This document shows positions 44,865 to 53,119 of a stretch of DNA of 64,000 bases, piece by piece. Each line of letters begins with the position of its first letter. Position 1 is the stretch's first letter. The notes under the pieces are model-generated. The model ran no database searches, was not told the origin of the DNA, and saw only the letters and a program-made list of their open reading frames with translations. The position numbers were made by a program, and so were the translations under genes. The stretch covers positions 1-64,000 of the forward strand of contig NZ_JASNRC010000005.1 of the NCBI RefSeq assembly GCF_030411995.1, read 5' to 3'. The DNA comes from Massilia sp. YIM B02769 (GTDB lineage: Bacteria; Pseudomonadota; Gammaproteobacteria; Burkholderiales; Burkholderiaceae_D).

Positions 44865-44879
44865 ATTAGCGAGGCTAAT
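44865..44879. promoter_or_regulatory. Palindrome between lysE and its regulator
   Basis: ATTAGC (44865-44870) and GCTAAT (44874-44879) are perfect arms around GAG. The site overlaps the ribosome-binding region of the lysR gene (GAGG, 44871-44874), so binding could couple autoregulation to control of the divergent lysE. Confidence 0.45.
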
Positions 44880-44881
44880 GT

Positions 44882-45775
44882 ATGAAGATCGATCCGCGCC
44901 GCAGCGCCGCGTTCATCGCCGCCGTCGATACCGGCAGCCTGGAAGCGGCCGCGCTGCAACTGCGCATTACGCCCTCGGCCGTCTCGCAACGTATTACCGC
45001 GCTGGAGCAGGACATGGGCACGCCGCTGCTGGTGCGCGCCCGTCCCTGCCGCCCCACCGCGCCCGGCACCCGCCTGCTGCAGTTCCTGCGGCGGCAAGCC
45101 CTGATGGAAGCGGAATTCCTGGCCGAGCTCGACAACGATGCCGGCCCGGTGCGCGTGGCCCTGGCCGTCAACAACGACACCCTGGCCACCTGGCTGCTGC
45201 CGGTGCTGGCGCCGGTGCTGGTCGAGGAAGGCTTGCTGGTGGAATTCGTACTCGACAATCAGGGCCACACCTTTGCCCTGCTCGAGGGAGGCCAGGCGCT
45301 GGCCTGCGTGTCGGGCGAAGACCAGCCGATGCGCGGCTGCACCGTCACGCCGCTCGGGATGATGCGCTACCGGATGGTGGCCTCGCCGGCGTTCGCGCAT
45401 CGCTGGTTCCCCGAGGGCATCAACCGCGATGCCGCCCGCCACGCCCCGGTGATGGTGTTCGACCGCAAGGACAACCTGCAAACCGCCTTCCTGCTCCAGC
45501 ACTTCGGCTTGCCGGACGGCGCCTATCCCTTCCATTACGTGCCGGCCAGCGACCCCTACGTGCAGGCGATCCGGCTCGGCCTCGGCTACGGCATGCTGCC
45601 GCAGGAACAGTGCGCCGCGCTGCTGCACAGCGGGGAGCTGGTCGACCTGACGCCGGCGCTGCACGTCGACGTGCCGCTGCATTGGCATGCCTGGCGCATC
45701 CAGCCGCCGCGGATCGAGCGCATGGGTGCGGCGCTGGTCAAGGCGGCGCGCGCGGTCTTGCTTCCGCTACCTTGA
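44882..45775 (+). CDS. ArgP/LysG-type LysR regulator
   Basis: This 297-residue LysR protein has an N-terminal winged helix (FIAAVDTGSLEAAALQLRIT, PSAVSQRITALEQDMG) and an effector domain (about 90-295). ArgP/LysG regulators bind lysine or arginine and activate the divergent exporter gene; this location next to a LysE gene is the classical pairing. The start ATG 44882 has GAGG seven bases before it. Its length and features are normal for the subfamily. Confidence 0.9.
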   Translation: MKIDPRRSAAFIAAVDTGSLEAAALQLRITPSAVSQRITALEQDMGTPLLVRARPCRPTAPGTRLLQFLRRQALMEAEFLAELDNDAGPVRVALAVNNDTLATWLLPVLAPVLVEEGLLVEFVLDNQGHTFALLEGGQALACVSGEDQPMRGCTVTPLGMMRYRMVASPAFAHRWFPEGINRDAARHAPVMVFDRKDNLQTAFLLQHFGLPDGAYPFHYVPASDPYVQAIRLGLGYGMLPQEQCAALLHSGELVDLTPALHVDVPLHWHAWRIQPPRIERMGAALVKAARAVLLPLP

Positions 45776-45797
45776 ACACCTGCCTTCCGAGAATGTA

Positions 45798-45816
45798 GAA
45801 TGATAAGCATTCTCAT
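45798..45816. promoter_or_regulatory. Fur box upstream of the esterase gene
   Basis: GAATGATAAGCATTCTCAT closely matches the 19-bp ferric uptake regulator consensus built on AATGATAATCATT. It ends 13 bp before the esterase start codon at 45830, implying repression when iron is plentiful. Confidence 0.7.
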
Positions 45817-45829
45817 CTGGATCGCACCC

Positions 45830-46756
45830 ATGCCTCGCCTCGACCACACACCGCAGATGTCCCGCCGCCGCCTGCTCGGCGCCTCCGCCCTCGCCGCCAG
45901 CGGCATGTTCAGCCTGCCGCTGGCGCGCGCCGCCGAAGGCTGGCAGCCCGCCACCCTGCCGCAGGGCCAGCAGCGCGACATCGACTCGGCCAGCACCGGC
46001 CAGCGCTACCGCATCTACGTCAACATCCCGTCCACCCCGGCGCCGGCGGGCGGCCACCCGGTCCTGTATGCCCTCGACGGCAACGCCACCTTCCCGGCCC
46101 TGGCCCTGATGGCGCGCAGCACGGCCAGCCGCAGCGCCACCACCGGCCGCACGGCGCCGGTCATCGTCGGCATCGGCTACCCGAGCGGCCAGGATTTCGG
46201 CGGCGGCCGCGCGCGCGACTACACGCCGCCGGGCGGCAAGGACACGCCCGCCGGCGAAGGCGGCGCCGACCGCTTCCTCGATTTCATCGAGCGCGAACTG
46301 AAACCCCTGGTGGCGACACTGGCCCCGCTCGACCCCGCACGCCAGGCCCTGTTCGGCCATTCCTACGGCGGCCTGTGCACGCTGCACGCGCTGTTCACGC
46401 GCCCGGGTATGTTCCAGGCCTACCTGGCGGCGAGCCCGTCGATCTGGTATGGCGAGCGTTTGATCCTGGCCGAGCTCGAGGGCTTTGCGAAACGCGTGGC
46501 GGCCCTGCCCGCGAAACCGGCGCTGATGCTGTCGGCAGGCGAACTCGAAGCATTCAGGGCCAGGGGCGCCGCGCCCAAGGACCGCGCCGCCATCGCCGCC
46601 GGACGGCGCATGGTCGGCGAGGCCGAGGACCTGGCCACCAAGTTGACGGCTTCGGGCAGCCTGGCGCGCGTGGAATACCACCTGCTGGCCAAGGAAAACC
46701 ACGGGACGGCGATGTTCCCGGCCATGGCGCGCGGGATGGAGTTTTTTGTCGGCTGA
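45830..46756 (+). CDS. Iron-regulated esterase (siderophore-esterase-like alpha/beta hydrolase)
   Basis: This 308-residue protein begins with a twin-arginine type signal (SRRRLLGASALAASGMF) and is thus probably exported folded to the periplasm. The esterase fold has nucleophile motif FGHSYGGLCTLHAL and His in KENHGTAMFP. Proteins of this shape include IroE/Fes-like siderophore hydrolases. The Fur box just upstream supports a role in iron release, but no siderophore locus is visible here. I start at ATG 45830, not 45800, because the latter lies inside the Fur box. Confidence 0.82.
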   Translation: MPRLDHTPQMSRRRLLGASALAASGMFSLPLARAAEGWQPATLPQGQQRDIDSASTGQRYRIYVNIPSTPAPAGGHPVLYALDGNATFPALALMARSTASRSATTGRTAPVIVGIGYPSGQDFGGGRARDYTPPGGKDTPAGEGGADRFLDFIERELKPLVATLAPLDPARQALFGHSYGGLCTLHALFTRPGMFQAYLAASPSIWYGERLILAELEGFAKRVAALPAKPALMLSAGELEAFRARGAAPKDRAAIAAGRRMVGEAEDLATKLTASGSLARVEYHLLAKENHGTAMFPAMARGMEFFVG

Positions 46757-46824
46757 GGCCAGCGCAGGCTTAATCAACCGTTAATATTGCTGCGCTAACA
46801 TTCGCGCACGATCAATCGGGAGAG

Positions 46825-47634
46825 ATGCCTTTGGATGCCATCAACATCGGCCCTGTGGCCATGCCGGTCCGCGTGCTGGCGGCCCTTGCGGCGGTGCTCG
46901 CCGCCAACCTGGCCGCGCTGTGGTGGCGGCGCCGGCGCGGGATCGATACCGATCCCGCCCTGTGGCACATGCTGCTGTGGGGCTTCCTGGCGGCGCGCGC
47001 CGCCTTCGTGCTGAAGCACTTCGCCAGCTACCGTGACGATCCCCTGTCCATGCTCGACATCCGCGACGGCGGCTTCGTCGCCTTTGCCGGCCTGCTGGTG
47101 GCATTTGCCATCGGCTTCGAACACGTGCGCCGCCATGGCGCGCTGCGCCGGCCGCTGATGAGCGCGGCGCTGCTGGGCGTCGCCGTCTGGGCCGGCGCCA
47201 CGTTCGCGGCCTACGCGACAGGACCGGCCGCGCCGCCGCTGCCCGACATCGCGCTCAAGCGCCTCGACGGCAGCGACGTCGCCCTGCGCTCCCTGTCCGG
47301 CAAGCCGATGGTGGTGAATTTGTGGGCCACCTGGTGCCCGCCCTGCCGCCGCGAGATGCCCGCCCTCGGCCGAGCCCAGGCGGCCGACCCCGGCGTCGCC
47401 TTCGTGTTCGTGAACGGCACCGAGGACGCCGCCACCATTGGCCGTTATCTCGACGACGCCGGACTGAAGCTGGGCAACATGCTGGTCGACCCGGCGCTGG
47501 CACTGGCGCGCGCCACCGGTGTCCAGGGCTACCCGACCACGCTGTTCTACGACAGGGACGGCAAGCTGGTGGCGCGCCACATGGGCGAACTCTCGCCGGC
47601 CCAGCTGCAGGAGCAGATGGCAGCGCTACGCTAA
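46825..47634 (+). CDS. TlpA-like thioredoxin with N-terminal membrane domain
   Basis: This 269-residue protein has a three- or four-helix membrane domain (about 10-130) with an Lgt-like segment (SMLDIRDGGFVAFAGLLVAF) but without an obvious Lgt catalytic motif, followed by a TlpA/thioredoxin domain (about 135-269) whose redox site is WATWCPPCRREMP. The cis-Pro loop is GVQGYPTTLFYD. It should reduce or oxidise disulfides outside the cytoplasmic membrane. The ribosome site GGGAGAG is very close to ATG 46825, so TTG 46831 remains possible. Confidence 0.83.
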   Translation: MPLDAINIGPVAMPVRVLAALAAVLAANLAALWWRRRRGIDTDPALWHMLLWGFLAARAAFVLKHFASYRDDPLSMLDIRDGGFVAFAGLLVAFAIGFEHVRRHGALRRPLMSAALLGVAVWAGATFAAYATGPAAPPLPDIALKRLDGSDVALRSLSGKPMVVNLWATWCPPCRREMPALGRAQAADPGVAFVFVNGTEDAATIGRYLDDAGLKLGNMLVDPALALARATGVQGYPTTLFYDRDGKLVARHMGELSPAQLQEQMAALR

Positions 47635-47640
47635 CACAGC

Positions 47641-47669
47641 GGGGGTCAGGTCTGACATCCGGACACGAG
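47641..47669 (+). repeat. REP-like GGGGTCAGGTCTGACATCC motif
   Basis: The gap after the thioredoxin gene holds GGGGGTCAGGTCTGACATCC followed by GGACACGAG. I recall similar GGGTCAGGTCTGACATTC sequences as dispersed repeats, some next to RAYT transposases, in betaproteobacteria. It contains the imperfect palindrome GTCAGGTCTGAC. Only one copy is in this window. Confidence 0.4.
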
Positions 47670-47758
47670 CTCAAGCGTAACTCCCGGTCCGAAAGAAGCG
47701 GCGTGCGGCGTCGCCCGGTCGAATTGCGGTATGCTCGTATTGACGTCGGAGAGCCACC

Positions 47759-48190
47759 ATGACGATCGACTGGCTTCACTTCACTCCCTGGACCTCGCTG
47801 GCCGGCGGCATGCTGATCGGCCTGGGCGCCGCCCTGCTGATGTTGCTCAGCGGACGCATCGCCGGCATCAGCGGCATCCTCGGCGGCCTGCTGCGCCCCG
47901 GCCGCGGCGACACCGCCTGGCGCCTGTTGTTCCTGGGCGGGATCGTCCTCGCGCAGCCGCTCTGGTCGCTGCTGGCCGACCCACCCGCAGCCCGCATCGA
48001 CGCCGACGGTGCCACCCTGGTCCTGGCCGGCCTGCTGGTCGGTATCGGCACCCGCTACGGCGCCGGCTGCACCAGCGGCCATGGCGTGTGCGGCGTCGCG
48101 CGCCTGTCGCCGCGTTCCCTCGTAGCCACCGCCTCCTTCGTCGCCGCCGGCTTCGTGACGGTCTGGCTCGTACGCCATGCCTTCGCCTGA
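47759..48190 (+). CDS. YeeE/YedE-family sulfur transporter subunit (PmpA-like)
   Basis: This 143-residue membrane protein has four helices and the motif [16 protein letters not shown], in which the paired Cys residues are those used by YeeE/YedE (TsuA-type) proteins to relay thiosulfate or persulfide sulfur across the membrane. It starts 124 bp after the REP-like gap and is followed by a second half-size protein of the same superfamily 9 bp on. Together they equal one full-length transporter. Confidence 0.85.
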   Translation: MTIDWLHFTPWTSLAGGMLIGLGAALLMLLSGRIAGISGILGGLLRPGRGDTAWRLLFLGGIVLAQPLWSLLADPPAARIDADGATLVLAGLLVGIGTRYGAGCTSGHGVCGVARLSPRSLVATASFVAAGFVTVWLVRHAFA

Positions 48191-48199
48191 GGAGGGGCC

Positions 48200-48634
48200 A
48201 TGCAACTAGTCATCGCTTTCGGCGCCGGCCTCGTGTTCGGCCTCGGCCTGCTGGTCTCCGGCCTGACGAACCCCGCCAAGGTGCTGGCCTTCCTCGACCT
48301 CGGCGGCGCCTGGGACCCGTCGCTGCTGTGCACGATGGGCGGCGCGATCGCCGTGGCCGCCCTCGCCTTCCGCAGCGCCAGGCGGCGCGGCCGCACGCTG
48401 CTGGGCGCGGCGCTCCGCCTGCCGTCGGCTACCGACATCGACCGCCGCCTGGTGCTGGGCAGCGTGGCCTTCGGCATCGGCTGGGGCCTGGCGGGCTTTT
48501 GTCCCGGCCCGGCCATCGCCTCGCTCGGCGCCGGGTCGTCCAAGCCGCTGCCGTTCGTGCTGGCCATGGTGGCCGGCATGGGCCTGTTCGAGCTGGCCGA
48601 GCGGCTGCGCCGGCGCCATCCGGAAGTCGCCTGA
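48200..48634 (+). CDS. YeeE/YedE-family sulfur transporter subunit (PmpB-like, DUF6691)
   Basis: This 144-residue membrane protein has about four helices, with [20 protein letters not shown] near the start and [17 protein letters not shown] in the second half, both recurrent in the PmpB/DUF6691 family. The single conserved Cys lies in [17 protein letters not shown] ribosome site sits in the 9-bp spacer from the preceding gene. The next gene encodes a persulfide dioxygenase. Confidence 0.85.
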   Translation: MQLVIAFGAGLVFGLGLLVSGLTNPAKVLAFLDLGGAWDPSLLCTMGGAIAVAALAFRSARRRGRTLLGAALRLPSATDIDRRLVLGSVAFGIGWGLAGFCPGPAIASLGAGSSKPLPFVLAMVAGMGLFELAERLRRRHPEVA

Positions 48635-48681
48635 GCATGACGCGCGTGGCGTAGAATGCGGCTCCCGAACCGGAGGCCACC

Positions 48682-49383
48682 ATGCACATCAATCCGATCC
48701 AGCTGTTCGACGCCGAGTCGTCGACCTTTACCTATATCCTGGCCGCCCAGGACGGCAACGACGCCGTGATCATCGATCCGGTCGACCGCCATTGCGAACG
48801 CGACCTGGCCCACCTGGCGCGCCTCGGGCTGAAGCTGGCGTACGTGCTGGAGACGCACGCCCACGCCGACCACGTCACCTCGGCCGGCCGCCTGCGCGAA
48901 CGCACCGGCGCGCGCGCCGCCGTGCCCAGCGGCTGCGGCATCGCGCCGGCCGAGCTGCAGCTGGACGACGGCGACACGGTCCGCTTCGGCGCCGCCGAGG
49001 CGATCCGGGTGCTGCACACGCCCGGCCACACCGCCGGCAGCGTCAGCTTCCTGTGGCGCGACAACCTGTTCAGCGGCGACACCCTCCTGATCGACGGCTG
49101 CGGCCGCACCGACTTCCAGGGCGGCAGCGCCGCCGCCCTGTACGACAGCATCCACGGCAAGCTGTTCACCCTGCCCGGCGCCACCCGCGTCTGGCCGGCC
49201 CACGACTACAAGGGCCAGAGCGTCTCGACCATCGGCTGGGAGCGCGAGCACAATGCCCGCCTGGCCGGGCGTTCGCGCGCCGACTTCATCGCCCTGATGG
49301 ACGGCCTGGACCTGCCGCGCCCGAAACTGATCGACATCGCCGTGCCCGCCAACCGCCAGCTCGGCCTCGGCCACGCGGCCTAG
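48682..49383 (+). CDS. ETHE1-like persulfide dioxygenase (metallo-beta-lactamase fold)
   Basis: Enzymes of this group oxidise glutathione persulfide to sulfite with Fe(II). The 233-residue protein has the metal motif [12 protein letters not shown], further ligands in [11 protein letters not shown] and [19 protein letters not shown], and [18 protein letters not shown] with the typical ETHE1 C-terminal HDY. The gene follows the two YeeE-type genes by 47 bp, has CGGAGGCCACC before ATG 48682 and forms a sulfide/persulfide handling module with them. No BigR/SqrR-type sensor is seen beside it. Confidence 0.9.
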   Translation: MHINPIQLFDAESSTFTYILAAQDGNDAVIIDPVDRHCERDLAHLARLGLKLAYVLETHAHADHVTSAGRLRERTGARAAVPSGCGIAPAELQLDDGDTVRFGAAEAIRVLHTPGHTAGSVSFLWRDNLFSGDTLLIDGCGRTDFQGGSAAALYDSIHGKLFTLPGATRVWPAHDYKGQSVSTIGWEREHNARLAGRSRADFIALMDGLDLPRPKLIDIAVPANRQLGLGHAA

Positions 49384-49474
49384 GCCATCCAGAGCCGCCC
49401 GTTGGTAAGATTGCACGCCGGCATCGCCAACATGCATTAGAATCATCGACTTTTGCACACTGGCGCAGGCGGCA

Positions 49475-50827
49475 ATGGCAGAACCGACGCAACAACTCAC
49501 CCGCGGCCTGAAGGGCCGCCACATCCAGCTCATCGCCCTCGGCGGCGCAATCGGCACCGGCCTTTTCCTCGGCATCGCCCAGACCATCCAGATGGCAGGC
49601 CCCTCGGTACTGCTCGGCTACGCGGTCGCCGGCCTGTTCGCCTTCCTGATCATGCGCCAGCTCGGCGAGATGGTGGTGGCCGAACCGGTCGCCGGCTCGG
49701 TCAGCTACTTCGCCGACAAGTACGGCGGCCACATGGCCGGCTTCGTCACCGGCTGGAACTACTGGATGATGTACATCCTGGTCAGCATGGCCGAGTTGTC
49801 CGCGGTCGGCGTCTACGTCCAGTACTGGTGGCCCGAGATCCCGACCTGGGTCTCGGCCCTGGCCTGCTTCGCCGTCATCAACTCCTTCAGCCTCCTGAAT
49901 GTGCGCGCCTTCGGCGAGCTCGAATTCTGGTTCGCCGTCATCAAGGTCGTGGCCGTGATCGGCATGATCCTGTTCGGCGGCTATCTGCTGGTGAGCGGCA
50001 CGGCCGGCCCCGAAGCCGGCGTGGCCAACCTGTGGCGCCATGGCGGCTTCTTCCCGAACGGCGTAGGCGGCCTGGTGATGGCGATGGCCGTCATCATGTT
50101 TTCCTTCGGCGGCCTGGAACTGATCGGCATCACCGCGGCCGAAGCGGCCAACCCGGAAAAGACCATCCCGCGCGCCACCAACCAGGCCCTGTACCGGGTG
50201 CTGATCTTCTATGTCGGCGCCCTCTTCATCCTGCTGTCGCTGTTCCCGTGGCAGAAGGTTGTCAGCGGCGGCAGCCCGTTTGTCCTGATCTTCGCGGCGC
50301 TGAACAGCAATGCGGTCGCCACCATCCTGAACGTGGTCGTGCTGACCGCCGCGCTGTCGGTGTACAACAGCGGCGTGTACGCGAACACGCGCATGCTGTA
50401 CGGCCTGGCGGTGCAGGGCAATGCGCCCGGCGTGCTGAAAAAGCTGACGACCAGCGGCGTGCCGCTGGCGGCGCTGGGCGTGTCGGCCGCCGCCACCCTG
50501 GTCTGCGTGGTGGTGAACTACCTGATGCCGGGCGAAGCCTTCGGGCTGATGATGGGGCTGTCGGTGTCGGGCCTGATCATCAACTGGGCCACGATCTCGC
50601 TGGTGCACCTGCGCTTCCGCCGTACGCGCGCCGCGAACGGCCAGGGCGCCACCGTCTTCCCGAGCCCGGTGCATCCGCTGTCGAACTGGCTGTGCCTGGC
50701 CTTCCTGGCCGGGGTGCTGGTGGTGATGTACATGACGCCCGGCCTGCGCACCTCGGTCTACATGATCCCGGCCTGGCTGCTCCTGCTGTGCGCAGGCTAC
50801 GCCCTCCGCCAGCGCAGGGCAGCCTGA
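49475..50827 (+). CDS. Amino acid permease (APC superfamily, AroP/GabP/ProY type)
   Basis: This 450-residue inner-membrane symporter has 12 helices and the APC start [20 protein letters not shown], then [20 protein letters not shown] and the consensus [20 protein letters not shown]. Substrate is one or more amino acids; which one cannot be read. It is followed by a hairpin terminator. GGCGGCA precedes ATG 49475, a weak ribosome site. Confidence 0.92.
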   Translation: MAEPTQQLTRGLKGRHIQLIALGGAIGTGLFLGIAQTIQMAGPSVLLGYAVAGLFAFLIMRQLGEMVVAEPVAGSVSYFADKYGGHMAGFVTGWNYWMMYILVSMAELSAVGVYVQYWWPEIPTWVSALACFAVINSFSLLNVRAFGELEFWFAVIKVVAVIGMILFGGYLLVSGTAGPEAGVANLWRHGGFFPNGVGGLVMAMAVIMFSFGGLELIGITAAEAANPEKTIPRATNQALYRVLIFYVGALFILLSLFPWQKVVSGGSPFVLIFAALNSNAVATILNVVVLTAALSVYNSGVYANTRMLYGLAVQGNAPGVLKKLTTSGVPLAALGVSAAATLVCVVVNYLMPGEAFGLMMGLSVSGLIINWATISLVHLRFRRTRAANGQGATVFPSPVHPLSNWLCLAFLAGVLVVMYMTPGLRTSVYMIPAWLLLLCAGYALRQRRAA

Positions 50828-50843
50828 CGAGATGAAAGGATGG

Positions 50844-50876
50844 CAGCCAAGGCACGGCCCGGCCGCGCCTTGGCTG
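50844..50876 (+). terminator. Hairpin terminator after the permease gene
   Basis: CAGCCAAGGC (50844-50853) pairs perfectly with GCCTTGGCTG (50867-50876) around a GC-rich 13-base loop, 16 bp after the permease stop. A weak T-rich tract (ATTTTGCTTT) follows about 10 bases on, so termination may be imperfect. Confidence 0.6.
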
Positions 50877-50933
50877 CGCCACCAATTTTGCTTTAAGGTT
50901 ACTATCCCCGGCTGACTACAGCGTGGCCGAGGC

Positions 50934-53072
50934 ATGAGAACACATCACGAACCAACAGGACCAGGGGGCAAGTTCTTCCCGCCCGAGGCCGCGGCGCCGC
51001 CCGGCGTCGACGCCCTGCTCGATATCGTGCCGGCCGGCGTAGTGGTGCACGGCCCGGATTCGCGCGCCTTTTACGCCAACCGCTACGCCCTGACCCTGCT
51101 CGGCCCCGCCCTCGACATCATGCGCACCGCACCCGCGGCCTCGGGCGCCTGGCCGCTGCTGCGCGCCGACGGCGGCGCCCTGCCCGCGCACGAGAATCCG
51201 GTACAGCGCGCACTCGACAGCCGCAGCGCCGTGGTCGATGTCGTGATCGGCCTGCGCGGCGCGGCGACCCGCTGGCTGATCTGCAGCGCGCACCCGGCGC
51301 TCGGCGCCGGCGGCGAGGTGGCCGAGGTGGTGGTCTGCTTCACCGACTGCAGCGAACTGAAACGCATGGAGCAGTCGCTGCGCGACTCGAAAGAGCGCCT
51401 GCGCCTGATGCTGCAGGGCTCGACCGACGCGCCCTGGGACTGGAACCTGGCCGAGCCCCAGCCCTACCTGTCGCCGCGCTGGTGGGAGATGCTCGGCTAC
51501 GCCAAGGGCGAACCCGGCGCCGACGACGCCTCCTGGCCCGGCCTCGTGCACCCGGAAGACCTGGCGCACCTGAACGACTACGTCGCGCGCCTGCTGGCCT
51601 CGAGCGAGTCGGCCTACCGCATCGAGTTCCGCCTGCGCCACCGCGACGGCCGCGACGTGCCGGTGCTGGCGCGCGGCCTGGTCCAGCGCGACGCCGCCGG
51701 CAAGGCCCAGCGCATCTCCGGCACGAATACCGACCTGACCGCGGCCAAGCATGCCGAGCAGCGCATCTACGAGCTGGCCTACTTCGATGTCCTGACCGGT
51801 CTCCCCAACCGCCGCCTGCTGCACGAGCAGATGGCCAAGATCCTGACCCGCAGCGCGCGCTCGCGCCAGTACGGCGCCCTGCTGTTCATCGACCTCGACA
51901 ACTTCAAGCTGCTCAACGACACCCTCGGCCACGACGTCGGCGACGAGTTGCTGCGCATGGTGGCCGGGCGCCTGCGCGACACGGTGCGCGAAAGCGACCA
52001 CCTGGCGCGTTTGGGCGGCGACGAATTCGTGGTGGTGCTCGAGAACCTGGGCGAGACCCAGGAAACCGCGGTGCACGAGACCCAGGCGATCGGCGCCAAG
52101 CTGCTGGCGGCGCTGGGCCAGCCCTACCGCCTGTCGGCGCGCGAGCACCGCAGCACGCCGAGCATCGGCGTGGCCCTGTTCGGCGCCGACGCCACGGGTG
52201 TCGACCTGCTGCTGCGCCAGGCCGACCTGGCCATGTACCGCGCCAAGGGCGACGGCCGCAACACGGTGCGCTTCTTCGCCCCCGGCATGCAGGCCGCGGC
52301 CGACCGCCAGATCGATTTGCAGAACGACCTGCGCGACAGCATCCACCACGAGCATTTCGAGCTGCATTGCCAGCCCCAGTTCGGCGCTGACGGCCGCCTG
52401 CTCGGCGCCGAGGTGCTGGTGCGCTGGCGCCACGACGTGCGCGGCCTGCTCGCGCCCGGCGAATTCATTTCGCTGGCCGAAGCCTCGGGCCTGATCGTGC
52501 CGCTCGGGGCGCTGGTGTTGTCCGAGGCCTGCCGCATCCTGGCGCGCTGGGCCCTGCACCCGCGCCTGAAAGGCTTGACCCTGGCGGTGAACGTCAGCGC
52601 CCACCAGCTGCGCGAGCCCGACTTCGTCGAGCGCGTGCTCGACACCCTGCTGCGCAGCGGCGCCGACCCGCGCCGCCTGTGCCTGGAACTCACCGAAAGC
52701 GTGTTCGCCGAAAACGTCGACGCCGTCAGCGCCAGGATGAACGCCCTGCGCGCCCATGGCGTGCGCTTTTCGCTCGACGATTTCGGCACCGGCTACTCCT
52801 CGCTCAGCTACCTGAAGCGCTTCCCGCTGAACGAACTGAAGATCGACCGCAGTTTTGTTGCGGACCTGCCCGGCGATACCCACGCCGGCGCCATCGTCGA
52901 CGCGGTGTTGGCCCTGGCCCATACCCTCGACCTGCAGGTGGTGGCCGAAGGCGTGGAGACGCGCGCCCAGCGCGACTACCTGGTCGCCCACGGCTGCCGC
53001 GTATTCCAGGGCTACCTGCTGGGCGAGCCGCTGCCGGTCGCCGGCTTCGAGGCCGGGTTCGGCACTGCCTGA
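50934..53072 (+). CDS. PAS-PAS-GGDEF-EAL c-di-GMP signalling protein, copy 1
   Basis: This 712-residue cytoplasmic protein has two PAS-type sensor domains (about 15-135 and 145-270), a diguanylate cyclase domain with intact GGDEF (about 361-365) and an inhibitory RESD site five residues before it, and an EAL phosphodiesterase domain (about 450-700). The EAL motif is EVLVRW, and metal and catalytic segments NVSAHQL, LELTESVF, SLDDFGTGYSSL, LKIDRSF and AEGVET are complete. It can therefore both make and break c-di-GMP. No membrane segment is present. It is followed by a close paralogue. Confidence 0.93.
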   Translation: MRTHHEPTGPGGKFFPPEAAAPPGVDALLDIVPAGVVVHGPDSRAFYANRYALTLLGPALDIMRTAPAASGAWPLLRADGGALPAHENPVQRALDSRSAVVDVVIGLRGAATRWLICSAHPALGAGGEVAEVVVCFTDCSELKRMEQSLRDSKERLRLMLQGSTDAPWDWNLAEPQPYLSPRWWEMLGYAKGEPGADDASWPGLVHPEDLAHLNDYVARLLASSESAYRIEFRLRHRDGRDVPVLARGLVQRDAAGKAQRISGTNTDLTAAKHAEQRIYELAYFDVLTGLPNRRLLHEQMAKILTRSARSRQYGALLFIDLDNFKLLNDTLGHDVGDELLRMVAGRLRDTVRESDHLARLGGDEFVVVLENLGETQETAVHETQAIGAKLLAALGQPYRLSAREHRSTPSIGVALFGADATGVDLLLRQADLAMYRAKGDGRNTVRFFAPGMQAAADRQIDLQNDLRDSIHHEHFELHCQPQFGADGRLLGAEVLVRWRHDVRGLLAPGEFISLAEASGLIVPLGALVLSEACRILARWALHPRLKGLTLAVNVSAHQLREPDFVERVLDTLLRSGADPRRLCLELTESVFAENVDAVSARMNALRAHGVRFSLDDFGTGYSSLSYLKRFPLNELKIDRSFVADLPGDTHAGAIVDAVLALAHTLDLQVVAEGVETRAQRDYLVAHGCRVFQGYLLGEPLPVAGFEAGFGTA

Positions 53073-53119
53073 CATGACGCCGCCTGTCGGAAAAGGATTA
53101 CAATCCTGTATTGACATCG

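Noticed and set aside
45800..45829. Earlier ATG start for the esterase gene
   Set aside because: It lies inside the Fur box and lacks a ribosome site; ATG 45830 precedes the twin-arginine signal directly.
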